Assembly (NCBI GenBank): GCA_038503035.1
Contig: JAVSML010024599.1
Location: forward strand, 587,849-651,848
Direction of reading: 5' to 3'
Origin: Crocodylus rhombifer
Taxonomy: Eukaryota > Chordata > Crocodylia > Crocodylidae
DNA length: 64,000 nucleotides
The notes under the pieces: model-generated
Databases searched by the model: none
What the model was told of the DNA's origin: nothing
Seen by the model: only the letters and a program-made list of their open reading frames with translations
Part shown: piece after piece, positions 23,726 to 35,165 of the stretch
Layout of the letters: each line of letters opens with the position of its first letter
Numbering within the stretch: the stretch's first letter is position 1
Program-made: the position numbers and the translations under genes

Positions 23726-25985
23726 CATAGATTTCATAGACATTAGGGCTTGAAGGGACCTTGGAAGATCATCAAGTCCAGCCCCCTGCCCCAGGGGCAG
23801 GAAGTCAGCTGGGGTCATAGGATCCCAGCAAGATAAATATCCAAGTTTCTCTTGAAGGTGTTCAATGTAGGTGCTTGAACCACCTCCGGCAGCAGTCTAT
23901 TCCAGGCCTTGAGGGCTCGGACAGTAGTTCTTCCTTATGTCTAGCCTGAAATGGTCATGAAGGAGTTTGTGACCATTTGACCTTGTCATCCCCTGGGGTG
24001 CTCTGGTGAACAGACGTTCCCCCAGATTCTGGTGAGTACCCCTTATAAACTTATAGGCAGCCACCAGATCACCCCTGAGCCTATGCTTTTCCAGGCTAAA
24101 GAGTCCCATAGCTCTCAGCCTCTCATCATAAGGTCTGTTTTCCTGACCTCTGATCATGTGTGTGGCTCTCCTCTGGACTCTCTCAAGCTTCTCTACATCC
24201 TTTATTAATTGTGGAGCCCAAAACTGGACTCAGTACTCCAGCTGCAGCCTCATGAAGGCCGAGTACAAGGGGAGAATGACGTCCCGGGATTTGCTTGAGA
24301 AGCATCTATGGATACAAGCCAGTGTTTTGCTTGCTTTACTAGCCGCAGCATCACATTGAAGGCTTGTGTTCATCTTGTGGTCAATCATGACTCCCAAGTC
24401 CTTTTCGTCCATAGTACTATCCAGTGTAGCACTGCCAAGCCTATAAGCATGCTGCAGGTTTTTCTTCCCAAGGTGGAGAACCTTGCATTTTTCAGTGTTA
24501 AACACCATCAGGTTCTTGTCTGCCTATTTCCTGAGCCTGTCTAGGTCAGCCTGGATCACCCTCCCATCCTCAGGTATGGAAGCTTTACTGCAAAGTTTGG
24601 TGTCATCAGCGAACTTGGCCAGTCCGCTTCTGACACCAATGTCCACATCATTAATGAAGATGTTGAATAGTGTTGGCCCAAACAGAGCCTTGGGGTACCC
24701 CACTGGTCACAGGGCACCATGATGATTGACTTTCATTGACCACCACCCTCTGGTTCTGACCACGGAGCCAATTCCCCAGCCAGCAGATTGTGGTGGACCA
24801 GAGGCTGCAGTTGGCCAGTTTGGCCAAGAGGTGATCATGGGATACCAGATCAAAGGCTTTTTCGAAGTCAGGCTATATGACATCAATCTCTTCTCCCTTG
24901 TCTAGGTGATATGTCACCTGGTCATAAAAGGAAATAAGATTGGTCAAGCAAGACCTACCCGCAAGAAACCCATGCTGACTATCCCTCAGGATATTGCCAT
25001 TGGCCAGTCTGTTAAGAATGGCCTCTTTGATAATCTTTTCTAAGACTTTCCCCCGGGGTAGAGGTCAGGCGGATGGGCCTGTAGTTTGCTGGATCTACTT
25101 TCCTCCCTTTCTTGAAGATAGGCACCACATTGGCCTTCTTCGAATCTTTGGGCACTATACCAGAGCGCCAGGAGTTCTTGAAGATCTGTGTCGGGGCGGA
25201 GCTCTGATGCTTACCAGCCAACACCTGGTGTATAAACTGTCAGGGCTGGATGACTTGAAGGTGTCCAGCCATTCAAAGTGTTCCTTCACAAGGTCAGCAT
25301 TGATGGAGGATAAAGAATCACCATCACCCAGGCATTCCTGTCTTGTAGTGGGCCAGGGTGTCCCTTGGGACTGTTGAAAAACTGATGCACAGTACCCATT
25401 TAGCAAGTTGGCCTTTTCCTGGGCATCGGTTATCAGTTGTCCCATCTGGTTTAGCAGGGGTCCAATGTTACCTTTGCTTTTCCTCTGGCTTCCCACATAT
25501 CTAAAAAAAGGAGTTTTTATTGTCCATGATACTTGTAGCTAGTTGGAGTTCTGTTGCAGCCCTGGATTACCTGGTTTGCTCCCTGCAGGTCTGGCCCAGT
25601 TCAGAGTATTCTTCCTTGGAGGTGGATGCAGTCTTCCATCCTTTGTAGGTCTTTCTTTTCAGACGCAGGAGGTCTGCTACTTCCCTGCAGAAACAAGGGG
25701 GCTGCTGTGCCCTTTTGCTGCCTATCCTCCGAGATAGAATAGACTTTGCTTGTGCATCCAGAATCGCTCCCTTGAGAAGCAACCACTCATCCTGAAACAC
25801 TCCTCCCCTTTGGGTTGTGGTCCCTCAGGGCCTCCCTGACAAGCCTCCCAAGCGTGTCAAAGTCAGTTTTCCTCAAGTCAAGGACTTCTGTATTGCTGAC
25901 TGACTTGCCAGCTTTACGGCAGATGGTGAAGGTGATCAGCCAGCTGTATCCCTTTAGGGGCCCCTGCCTTTTACCTATAGCTCAT
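23726..25985 (-). mobile_element. CR1 LINE, about 2.26 kb, longest copy in the window
   Basis: The 3' terminus is at the left (catagatttcatagacatta). Reading leftwards from about 25985, the minus strand gives a linker between endonuclease and reverse transcriptase (LRKTDFD-like, then WKTASTSKEEYSELG near 25620). The reverse-transcriptase entry follows (SKKANVVPIFKKGRKVDPANYRPIRLTS at 25012-25224). Then come VFNTEKCKVLHLGKKNLQHAYRLG and DLGVMIDHKMN (24230-24508) and the C-terminal RLRGDLVAAYKFIRG, LFTRAPQGMTRSN (23897-24157). Multiple frameshifts and stops divide it into at least five frames. The endonuclease domain is absent. Confidence 0.92.
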
Positions 25986-26139
25986 TCCAGGGCTTGGGCA
26001 GGGGCGGGTTCCCTTAAGTGCCTTGGCCTGCTGGCTTTGCAAGGGTTGCTCAGTGGGCCAGCAGTGGTGGTAGTCCCCCTGTCCCCTGGCAAGCTTAGTT
26101 TAAAGCCCAGTGGAGTAGGCAAGCCAGTCTGGCTGAGAA

Positions 26140-26465
26140 GAGCCTCCTCCCCAGTGGAGATAGGTGGGGGCCATCCTTTATCAACACTTTGCTTCCATTC
26201 TCTGGATCAAAGCTGCTTTATGCTGGGCTACACCCAGTGCCAGATGTTCCCTCCAGACTGGCTGAGATTGTGCAAGTTCCTTCCAGCTTTCTACATTGAT
26301 GTTGAACAACATATCATTTTTGCACACATTGTGGTACCACTATAGTATAGCCATCTTGAATCTTGCTATACAAAGTATTCTTGGGGTATGGTCTCCTCCC
26401 ATTCTCCTGACATGGCTGATCCATCGCAACTTCCTCTTCTTGACAGTGGTTTCTAACCAGGTTTT
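26140..26465 (-). mobile_element. Second RTE-type C-terminal fragment
   Basis: On the minus strand, KKRKLRWISHVRRMGGD (near 26440) is followed by NVESWKELAQSQPVWREHLALG (near 26300) and QHKAALIQRMEAKC (near 26200). Compare the RTE-type tail LRWxGHVxRM ... W..LAqDR..WR. It lies about 150 bp beyond the CR1 5' end. The 25985-26140 interval is GC-rich and unassigned. The fragment is in opposite orientation to the RTE piece at 21260-21960 and shares little nucleotide identity by eye, so it is probably independent. Confidence 0.55.
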
Positions 26466-27397
26466 TAAAATAAAAATGAACATTTTTCAGTATGCTTAAT
26501 TTACTGAAAAATGCAGATAGTTGAATCCTACAACAATGGGGTCAGGGGAGAGGAAGGACATAGGGAAGGGAAGTACAACACTGAAATGAGCAATGCGACA
26601 GAATTCAAGTGCACATACAAATGCATGTGCTTTTTGCTTTATCAGCCTACAATCAGGTGCAACTGCAGGCTACCTGCCTGGTCACTCTGCTGGTACACTA
26701 TGAAACACTGTACTATTGTGCTTTAGAGAAGGACAATGACACTTCTTGCAGCATGTTTTTCAAGTGGAGCTTCTCCATAATCTCCAGTTGTTGCCTCTGC
26801 ATTTCAGTCGTATTTTGTAGTTTTCCAGGTCAGGGCAATATTTTGCTCAGGCGTCTCTTAGACTTGTTGGACCAGCTCCCAAAAAACCCCATTTATTCCT
26901 AAATTGTTTCTCTCTCCTTCTTTGAGGCTGTTATAAGTCTCTTAAATTTTCCTTTGTTTTTTCCGATTGTTTTTTCCCACAGATTTTCAGGGATTGGGAA
27001 CTGATAAGGGTTCTGTCCCTGAGGGTTTTATCGGTTCAGGTGCAGAACAGATGGGAGAGGAGAAAACTAATAGGCAGTTATTGCTCTTTGTTCTGTTTCC
27101 ATGGCATCAAAGAAAATATTTTCCCCTTAGTTTTGAGATGTGATACTTGCAGGCTATTTCTGGTATTGGGAAACCATAGAATTGTTTTTCATCTTACTTC
27201 TGCTGTGTCTTGGAACCCCCAGACAATGAGTCTTTTTGTAGTTTTGTGTTTTTGGGGTGGGTGAATATTTTTTTTTTGGCCACCTCTTCAGTGTTGGCTT
27301 TGTGTATATCCTTTTTCTGGCCATTCTTCGCTAAACTTTCCTGAATCTTAATATCTCTCCAAAGGGCAAGGGCATCTAGAATCTTTGCCCAGCTCCA
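26466..27397. other. AT-rich non-coding sequence
   Basis: Nothing recognised apart from a small hairpin at about 26481-26513 (catttttcagta / ttactgaaaaatg). The open frames are unremarkable. Confidence 0.45.
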
Positions 27398-27527
27398 GGC
27401 AGGGATCAGGCCATATGCAGTTGAATATTGTACGAATCAGCATCACTATGTAATAACACTACAAGACTGTTATTGCATACTGATGCAGATTCCTGGAATA
27501 TTCAACTGCATATGGCCTGATCCTGGC
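27398..27527. repeat. 130-bp near-perfect hairpin
   Basis: Arm 27398-27458 and arm 27468-27527 are inverted copies over about 60 bases, with a 9-base loop. The outer 30 bases (ggatcaggccatatgcagtt...) pair perfectly, and the inner part has a handful of mismatches. It could be a miniature palindromic transposon or a recent inverted duplication. A small-RNA precursor is possible but unsupported. Confidence 0.8.
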
Positions 27528-28073
27528 TTCAGGCCAGTAAGTAAACAAGGATATGAAGCTCAACAATTTGACCACAGAATCATATAGGGCACCGAGGTAA
27601 ACAAACAAGTCAATCCCATTAGGTTGTAAAGCAGTATGGGATGGTCACTGGGGATATATGTTAATGTAGCATAGAGCAAAAGTGAACCCACACATGCATA
27701 TTCAGACTGCACTAACCCAATGCTCACAAAACTTAATAATAACCTCTCAACCACAAATATAGAATGCATATTATCTGGCTAGTTAGTTCACCCTAAAATT
27801 GTTGTGATATTGCAGGTCATTTAAATGAGAGTAAAGTAAAGTTAATAAAGTAATCCCACTATCAACACCCAAGGTTCATAATACAGTGGAGGGGGGGCAG
27901 GACTGAGTCTTCCCTCCCATAAGAGATGAGGCCCCTGCCCACTCCACACCTTTCTAAGCTGCTCAGGCAGTTTTGGTGGTAGTTCCTTCTGGCTGCCACC
28001 ACCACAGCCCTCCCCCCCCAAGAGTGAGAGTGTAATTTGAACCCTGTTAACACTCACATGTAGACAAGCACTG
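27528..28073. other. Non-coding sequence with GC-rich repeat-like stretch
   Basis: The first part is AT-rich. From about 27885 to 28035 the sequence is GC-rich with G and C runs. It then ends in acatgtagacaagca, an end-like motif shared with the CATGTAGA-type MITEs. It directly borders the MITE at 28074. A minus-strand frame of 71 codons here is glycine/proline-rich and not convincing. Confidence 0.35.
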
Positions 28074-28400
28074 AGGGCATTTATACATGTCGTCCGGGAG
28101 TGGGTGGTAAGAGGGGTGCTTTAATTAAAGAGACTTGGAGATCTGCTTTAATTAAAGCCCCCAGAATGTCACATGTATCAGAGTCCCTGCACTGAAAAAT
28201 GGCAGCAGGAGCACTTCAATTAAAGCTTGTCAAATGAGCTTTAGCTAAAGCACCCCCACCACAATTTTTCAGTGCAGGGATGCTGATACACATGACACTG
28301 GAGTCTGCTGGAGTGCGGTAATTACCACCCTTCAGCAGACTCGATTAATCTGTAATTGCAGTGCATTGAAGCAGCCTCACTGCATGTGTATAGGTGCCCT
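28074..28400 (+). mobile_element. Compound-palindrome MITE, copy A
   Basis: The ends agggcatttatacatg and catgtgtataggtgccct are inverted copies. Most of the interior is hairpin. 28167-28297 folds on itself with arms of about 60 bases built on the words cagtgcaggga and gctttaa. 28301-28342 is a 42-bp palindrome around taatta flanked by gagtctgctg and cagcagactc. The flanking triplets are tga and taa, compatible with a decayed 3-bp target duplication. No coding capacity. Copies also lie at 29906, 30542 and 62861. Confidence 0.75.
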
Positions 28401-29905
28401 AAGTGAAAAACAATCTTCTTTTATACCTTGTTATATCAAAGATTCTTCCCAACAGGGAACCTTTAATTATATACTCAGTACTGCAAGGAACATAAGATAC
28501 TGAAACAGTAGCACTATTTTTATAATTATAGATTTGTGTATATCAATGTCAAAACTGTATAAACTAGATTTTTAAAACTGTTTCAGTGTTCACTATTAAT
28601 GTTCTAATGGCTCATACAAATGTATAGGTCTATAAAATTTATCCACCCACAGCATTCTCGCCTGTCTTATCTTTTAAATTATGATAAATTTAGGTCTTCT
28701 GATGTGCTGAAAAGGGAAAAAAAAAAACTGCTTCAAGGAATAAAACTTAGATTTAACCTGCAAAGTTTGAGGGTTAACTCACAAGGAAACATGGTTTTGT
28801 TCTTATTTAAGAACATAAATCGTCCTGCAGAAATGGCTGTTGCTGAAACATGCCCCAGAAGCTTTCAGGGAAAAAAAGTGTGCCAAAACACTGTCTCAGT
28901 CCAGAGAGATCATGTCCCTGAAAATAACTTATAATACCTTTCTAAGTACCTTTTTATACCACAGGCTGCTGAGAATTACAGGATTTAGGATTGGGTGAGG
29001 GAAAGAGAGCTGTTGTGAGGATGAGGTTAAGAAATTGAGATATGGGATGTCCAATTTGTGGCCAGGAAACTGGCCATATTTGGCAATCTTAATAGATCAT
29101 TTTTTCCACTAGTTGTTACATAAATAAAATTCTTCCTACAATTTTTTTCATACCATAATACATTTTTGGCATTATGATAGCTAGCAGGATGGATAATTTT
29201 TCCTGATATTCTGTACCTTTTGTAATGCTTGAGATTTGGTGTTCCTATATCAAATGGGGTTTTAAAAATGGGAAAATAAAAAAATCATGAAATGTTTCAG
29301 TAAACCATAACAATGAATGTTGATGAGAAAGGTGAAAAAGGAATGGAAACAGGTCTTTAACTAAATCAGCAGGGATAATTCAATCTGTGTTAAGATTGTT
29401 TTGGTAGATGAGAAAAATGGGGGGTTAAGAAGCCAGTGGGACCAATTTAATTAATCAGAAGTTTAGACCTCATTACTGAACAAAATAATGGGAGGATGGG
29501 CTTTTATACCCATCAGTTTTTTGAGGGGCATATATCTATAAGGACTTCAGTATAAGATATGTCTTCCTTCCCCTAATCTGTTTCTTCCTGCCCCCCTTGG
29601 ACTTCTCCCTGTTTTTTCTCATCTGTTTTCCCGGGTCCTGAAACCAGCTGCACTGCATGACACCAGTGGGATGAGACAGCCCCTCCAGCTTTTCCCACCT
29701 TAAGGAAGACCAGAAAAGGAAGGTGTTTGTAAATGTGTTTACCTTTTCTAAAACATGTTAGCTGATTTGTATCACACACATCAAATTTCAATTTGAATTA
29801 AGGGTTAATAGACGATCAAGGGGGCTTACTCCCTTTTCACAGACAAATAGCCCAAATGCTTGGGCAGAGCTGGGGGGGCTTTGGATACGGAAACTTAGTT
29901 ACTAT
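28401..29905. other. AT-rich non-coding sequence
   Basis: Nothing recognised. A plus-strand frame of 104 codons (28620-28934) is lysine/asparagine-rich with no family resemblance. Confidence 0.45.
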
Positions 29906-30216
29906 GGGTGCCTATACATGAGCAGCGAAGCTGCTCCAATGTGCTGTAATTACAGTGTGTCGGAGCACAGTTGATTAATCGAGTCTGCTGGAATGCAGTA
30001 ATTACTGTGCTTGAGCAGACTCCAGTGTCTCATGGATCAGTATACTTGTGCTTAAAAATGGTGGCAGGGGCACTTTATCTAAAGCTCATTTAGATAAAGT
30101 GTCCCCATCACCATTTTAAAGTGTGGGAACATTGATACATGAGACACTCTGGGCACTTTAATTAGAGCATCTCTTGGATGCCCTCCCCCCTCCCCAAGCA
30201 TGTGTATAAATGCCCT
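29906..30216 (-). mobile_element. Compound-palindrome MITE, copy B
   Basis: The orientation is opposite to copy A. It starts gggtgcctatacatg and ends catgtgtataaatgccct. It contains both diagnostic palindromes: the taatta-centred one near 29971-30021, and the long one built on gcactttatctaaagctc / gataaagtgtcccc near 30060-30110. The triplets immediately outside gggtgcc...atgccc are both tat, a perfect 3-bp target duplication. Confidence 0.75.
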
Positions 30217-30541
30217 ATGCGGTGTTGTTAGCACCTTTAACTTTATAAAGGCTGCGGGGGAGGGGGACAGTTGGCAGGATAGCCTTTATTTTCTTGCACA
30301 AACCCAATTTGCAATGCTTATCTGAATTCCTAAGGATTGTTTTTCCTAAAAGCAATACTGTATATACATGTTAATTATACAGTTTAAATTGTCTAATTTG
30401 GACTGCCCTAGTCTGCATGAACTTTAATCCTCATTCAATGAAGATTAGTTCATTTGGAGTGGAGCCAATTTTAATTCAGATTACAGATGTCTATGTGTAT
30501 ATAGTGATAGCTGTAGTCTGGATTAAACCTAGAAAAATGTC
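30217..30541. other. Non-coding interval between two MITE copies
   Basis: AT-rich, with a short inverted pair near 30243-30290 (ataaaggct / agcctttat). No gene seen. Confidence 0.4.
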
Positions 30542-30866
30542 AGGCACTATTACACATGCTCTGGGGCTAGGGTGGGGGGCTGGTGCTTTAATCAGAGTAC
30601 TTCTCAGAGCCACTCTAACTAAAGTGCTGCAGCCTCTCCTGTATCAGCTTCCCCACACTTCAAGGGCCATGGTCACCATTTTTAACTAAAGCTTGTTCCA
30701 ACGAGCTTTAGTTCAAGCACCCCCACCACCATTTTTAAGAGTGGGGATGCTGATATATGAGAGAGGGAATCTGCTAGAGCGCGGTAATTACAGCACATCA
30801 AGTCTGCTCCAGCGTGCTGTAATCACAGTGCCTTGGATTAGCCTTCACGCTCATGTGCAGGCACTC
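30542..30866 (+). mobile_element. Compound-palindrome MITE, copy C (diverged)
   Basis: The same order of parts as copy A, with more substitutions. The left end is aggcactattacacatg. The long hairpin is around agcttgttccaacgagct (about 30687-30713). The ggtaattac palindrome is near 30782, and the right end is catgtgcaggcactc. The flanking triplets gtc and gta are near-identical. Confidence 0.65.
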
Positions 30867-31220
30867 GTAATGTCTATAAATGGCTGGAGACACCTGATCA
30901 GACCCTACCTAGCTGACATCCCAGGCTAGGGCTGCAAGCCAAAGTAACCACTGTTGTGGCTGACCTGGCAGTTCTGAACTTTTGTCTCTGAATGGCCAGC
31001 CACCTTGGGCTCTAAGAATCTTTTTTTTCTTTTTCCCTTACCCCTTTTGATATCTGTTTGATTTGTCAAGGTCAGGAAAAATGATTATCATTTACAGCTC
31101 AGAATTGAACAGCAGACCTAATTCGTTCCATCTCCACAAAGGAGTTTGCTTGACAGAATGCAAGACTTTATCCTTTGTTTGGAACACACAAAGGTTGTTG
31201 GTTTCTTTTGTATAATGATT
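30867..31220. other. Non-coding sequence
   Basis: No recognised feature. Contains a short T-rich stretch near 31020. Confidence 0.4.
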
Positions 31221-31728
31221 CAGTAGCATAACTAAGGCAGGTTGAAGGGGGCACCACCCCTGGGTGCCAGCTTAGAGCGGGTGCCGGTATGACGTCCTGC
31301 CCTCCAGGTGTCTTTTTCTATGGCAGGGGCAGCCTTGTGTAGCCCAGCCATGGGGAGCTGGGTAAGGGCAACCCCATGCCCTGTAGCATATCTGTGGGGG
31401 AGGGAAGTAAATGAGAAGAGTGGAATCCACGCCCCCCTGTCACAAGCTTTGCTGTGGAGATACAGCCTTGCGCTATCGAGTGGGGGGAGGGGGGGAAGGG
31501 GAGTGAATGGGGCACCAGGAATGCAGCAAGTCCATCCCTTTGCATAAGTAGCCAAGCTCATGTTAGTATAGCAGCGGCTTTAGCAGCTGCCATTAGAGTC
31601 CAGAGGCCAGTGGCAGATAAATTTCCATTTCCCTTCCCATTTCCCCCACTCCTGCTCTCCAGTGGTCAGCATAATTCCCCCTTTCAGCCACCTCCACCTA
31701 TGCCCTGAAATATCTTGCTATGCCTCTG
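31221..31728. mobile_element. Non-autonomous hAT element, 508 bp
   Basis: The left end cagtagcataactaaggc and the right end atatcttgctatgcctctg are imperfect inverted termini of the hAT CAG(T/A)GGC type. The 8-mers outside (taatgatt and taataagt) match at six of eight positions, as expected for an old hAT target duplication. The interior is GC-rich, and its frames on both strands are shadows. The terminus is identical over 17 bases to the complement of the end at 46277-46293. Confidence 0.75.
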
Positions 31729-32251
31729 TAATAAGTCTATTTCAAATTCCTCAGTCTTGTTCTGAATCTTTTCCTTTTGTGTATCTTTCCAAATTGCCAT
31801 AGCTTACTATGACTTTCCAACTGTGTTTGCTATGGAAAAGCTAACATTTCCATGCAAGAACCTAATCTTGTTATATAGACAGTCATGTTAACACCTTTGA
31901 CTTCCTGCTTCCATTGATTTCATCAACATTGTTGCTAAGATTGTGTTGTGATTTCTATCATGTTTTTGTTTGCTTTTTCTTCTTTTTAGGGGCATTATAT
32001 TTCAGTCCATTTTACACACAAACTTAAACTGATGCATTTTCATGGCTGACTGTAATCTTTAAAACCACTTAAAATTGATTCACAGTTTGTAAGTGTGTGC
32101 TCTGGGACTGTAGCATAGCAAGAAGAGGATCTGAGAACAGGTATCATAACATGATAAAGTAACTGGCAGAAGGGAAATAAGGAGATGTCCTAGTGTCCTT
32201 GGGTAGTGGTGTGGAAGGAAGAGTACGAGTGTCCTTGGGTAGTGGTGGGTG
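31729..32251. other. Non-coding sequence with a 20-bp tandem duplication
   Basis: AT-rich. At its right edge agtgtccttgggtagtggtg occurs twice (32192-32211 and 32228-32247), with a 36-base period. Otherwise nothing recognised. Confidence 0.45.
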
Positions 32252-32432
32252 TAGAAGCATAACAAGGCAGCCGGGTGCCTAGGCAGCTGAGACGCATGGG
32301 GGCAGGGGTCACTTTTGTCTATGGCTAAGCTGCCAGCACAACTGTGTGGATGTGGTGGAAGTATTTTTGTCCCTGCTGTGCCCTGCTTCTTAAGTTGGCT
32401 GCCCCATTCACCCTGCCCTAATTGTGCTACTG
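32252..32432. mobile_element. Short non-autonomous hAT element, 181 bp
   Basis: The left end tagaagcataacaaggca and the right end ccctaattgtgctactg are relatives of the hAT ends seen at 31221, 46293 and 53294. The interior is GC-rich with no transposase. The target duplication is unclear. Confidence 0.55.
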
Positions 32433-34944
32433 GCTCAGTGATAGTAAATTGGAGGTGGCCAACCAGGAGCAAGGCTGATAATTTTCCTGTTATTGCTTCT
32501 GCATTCTTTCCAGCTGATCCAGAACAGCTTAATTCTCTTTGGAAGAGAGCCCAGATGGAACCTACCCATCTGGTTTACACATAGTGTAATGGTAGGGACA
32601 AAATTGGTGGACTTGTTCACTATTATGTAATAGAATATAAAACATTCAAAGTTCAGAAAAGATTCAAGTAAACTTTTATTGGAAAAAATGGCAAATTTCA
32701 GGGTTTTAAAGGTGGGCTGCGTAGCTTAATATAGGTTTGCTGTGGGCTTGTGTATACTATTCCACAGTGTATTTTCTTATAAATCCTAACAGGTGTTTTT
32801 AGCAGCCAGATTAAGTAACTATTAGAGCAAATTACTAAAGGAATTAGAAAGTTACCTTTTGATTAAGGTCTTTGGATCAAGATTGTCTGTCTTTCTGAGA
32901 GAGGTACAAGTTTGGTTTGAAAAGGAACTGCTGGATGCAATTCTTTGGCCTGTTGTATAGGAGGCCAAACTACATTATTATAATAGTTTCTAGCTTAAAA
33001 AACTGTGAAGATGATTAAGTATAGATTTAAAAAAAAAAAGAGACAGGGATCAATACTCACTTGAAGCAGTCTTTTAAATTTTTTTTCTCTTAGAGTTCAT
33101 AACATAAGCAGGAAGGATTTCATGTCCTCTTTCCATCCACCAAGACTGAAGAACATGAAATCTTGGAGGAACATTGGGGCCCTTCTTCTCTGGGGAGCAG
33201 TTCTGTGTAGACAGAGGCTAGTGCAGGTGGAGCACTACTGTTATGCAGATATTGTACATACATGCTAACAGTACTCTGGCAATCATAGGGTTGGTCTTAC
33301 AGTGACTGAACTTCATAATTATGGACCTGGGTGGACCTAGGATCTTGAAAAGGGGAGTGCAGATGGTATAGCACAACATTACATATAACAGAACACATGT
33401 TTTTCTCCAGTTAAAAAAGCAAACAAACTAGAAGCTTTATTAATATGTTAGGGGGTCTGGGGCTATATCATTCAGTTTAAGTTCAAAGCAATAAAAGACT
33501 ATTGGAATGTGCATTACTTTGCTATATGATATATTATATATAAAAATACAACAAATTATGGAAAAATAATCAAAAGCCATTTCACTTGCCATTTAGTCAT
33601 TACAATTAAATTTACATCTCTCTCAGATTAATAAAACAAAAATCAAACCTTCTTGAGAACCTTTACTGTCCATTCAATGCTTTACTGAAAGTTATTTTCC
33701 CATCTGAGTTAATGACAAAACATTTCCACACCTAAGTTATTGCTTCTAGCTAAAGTTAAAAACAGTCTTCAGGACTGTGAAATAGGAGTTACATTACCAG
33801 GAGCAGCTAATGGACAACAGCATGCTTAATTAGTGTAACCACTTAAGACCATTCACAAGAGAGGGTAATTAATGTCTATGGAATGAGGATTTTAGAAGGA
33901 AGCAGCTAATTATAATGAATCATGAAGTCCATTGACTCCTTCAGTGTTGCTTGAATTGAGATGCTGCTTCCACTGCCAGGCAGTTAGTTTTAAACTGAGT
34001 TAACCAGGAATCAAAGAAGGGGTACAGCTGCACAGCTGCATCCCCCCGCCCCCCATATTTACCGCTGTTCATGGAGGTGAGCATCAGCAGCCTGATCCAC
34101 TTTTGTTGTCCATCAAGTTCTACTTAAAACTTAGCTGAGCATGCTAGGATCTACAGAAAGTAGAAAATGCTTGTTTAACTAATGGTATAACATTGAATTT
34201 TGTACAAAGATGTAGGAAGAAGTAGTTTTTTTAGTTTTTGTGTATCCCAGCAGCAAGTACAATAATTTGCTTCAGGGACCATATTAAGATGTATTATCTA
34301 TCAAACACTTGGCCAAGGGGACTCTTGCCATTAATGCTCTTTATTAAGACTAAACTAATTGTTGTCAGCACTTTCAATTACTAAATCTTTGTTTAAACAG
34401 CAAGTTCTAATTTAATATACTTACTGTCCAAACAGTAATGTGATTTTAAAGAGAAAAACATGACTTAGAATCTGAAGGTAACTAGTCTTATCTTCCAGGT
34501 TTACAGAGATCTCTTCTATTTTTCAGAACAACTTGATAGAGTATTTTGTTGCCTTTATAATGAAAAGTCTAGTAGAGTAGTAATAAGCTGCAAAATGTGG
34601 GGATGGAATCCCACAGAGTTCTGTTGCATGCCTTTTTTTACCATCATTTTTCAAATAAATCCTTACAGAAGGTGTTCTGGTGGCACTAGTCATACTAGGC
34701 AATTGGCTATCACGGCTGTTAACACTGGTTTCAATCCACTGGCCCAGCAACTGATACCTCAATTTCTTGTGTGTTCATCATGCAGAAGAATGGAGTGCAA
34801 CTTATGCCTTCAAGTTTTGTCTTTATTTTTTAAAGAGAATGTTTATATTGGTGCACAACAGATTACAAAGTGGGGCAGTATATTCCAAGTTAAAATTCAT
34901 TCAAAGATATGTCTGGAACATTCTTTGGAAAGTAAAAGACACTA
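32433..34944. other. AT-rich non-coding sequence
   Basis: About 2.5 kb without transposon proteins or clear ends. The part from about 33470 to 34010 is free of repeats and carries repeated TAATTA-like words (cttaattagtgt near 33827, gctaattataatg near 33905), a texture seen in conserved non-coding elements. That reading is unproven. No coding exon is recognised. Confidence 0.4.
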
Positions 34945-35165
34945 TGACTAGGGTCCAAAGTTGCACATAAACCAGCTTAAGTGATTAAAAACTAGTTTAA
35001 ACCTGTAACAAAACCAGGTTTCAAACCATAAACCAGTTTCAAAATGGCCATAAGTGGTTTAAGATAAACCTGGTTGAATGTCGTATCAGACTTAACCTTT
35101 TTGATTCAAACCAGTTTATAAAACTTCTGTCCCAGACCCCTTCCTGGTTTAAGTTGAATCAAAGT
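34945..35165. repeat. AT-rich interspersed repeat with aaaccagttt motifs
   Basis: The word aaaccagttt and its complement aaactggttt-like variants recur about eight times between 34970 and 35155 on both strands, giving a self-complementary segment. It looks like the AT-rich terminal part of a non-autonomous DNA element whose GC-rich core follows at 35166. Confidence 0.5.
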
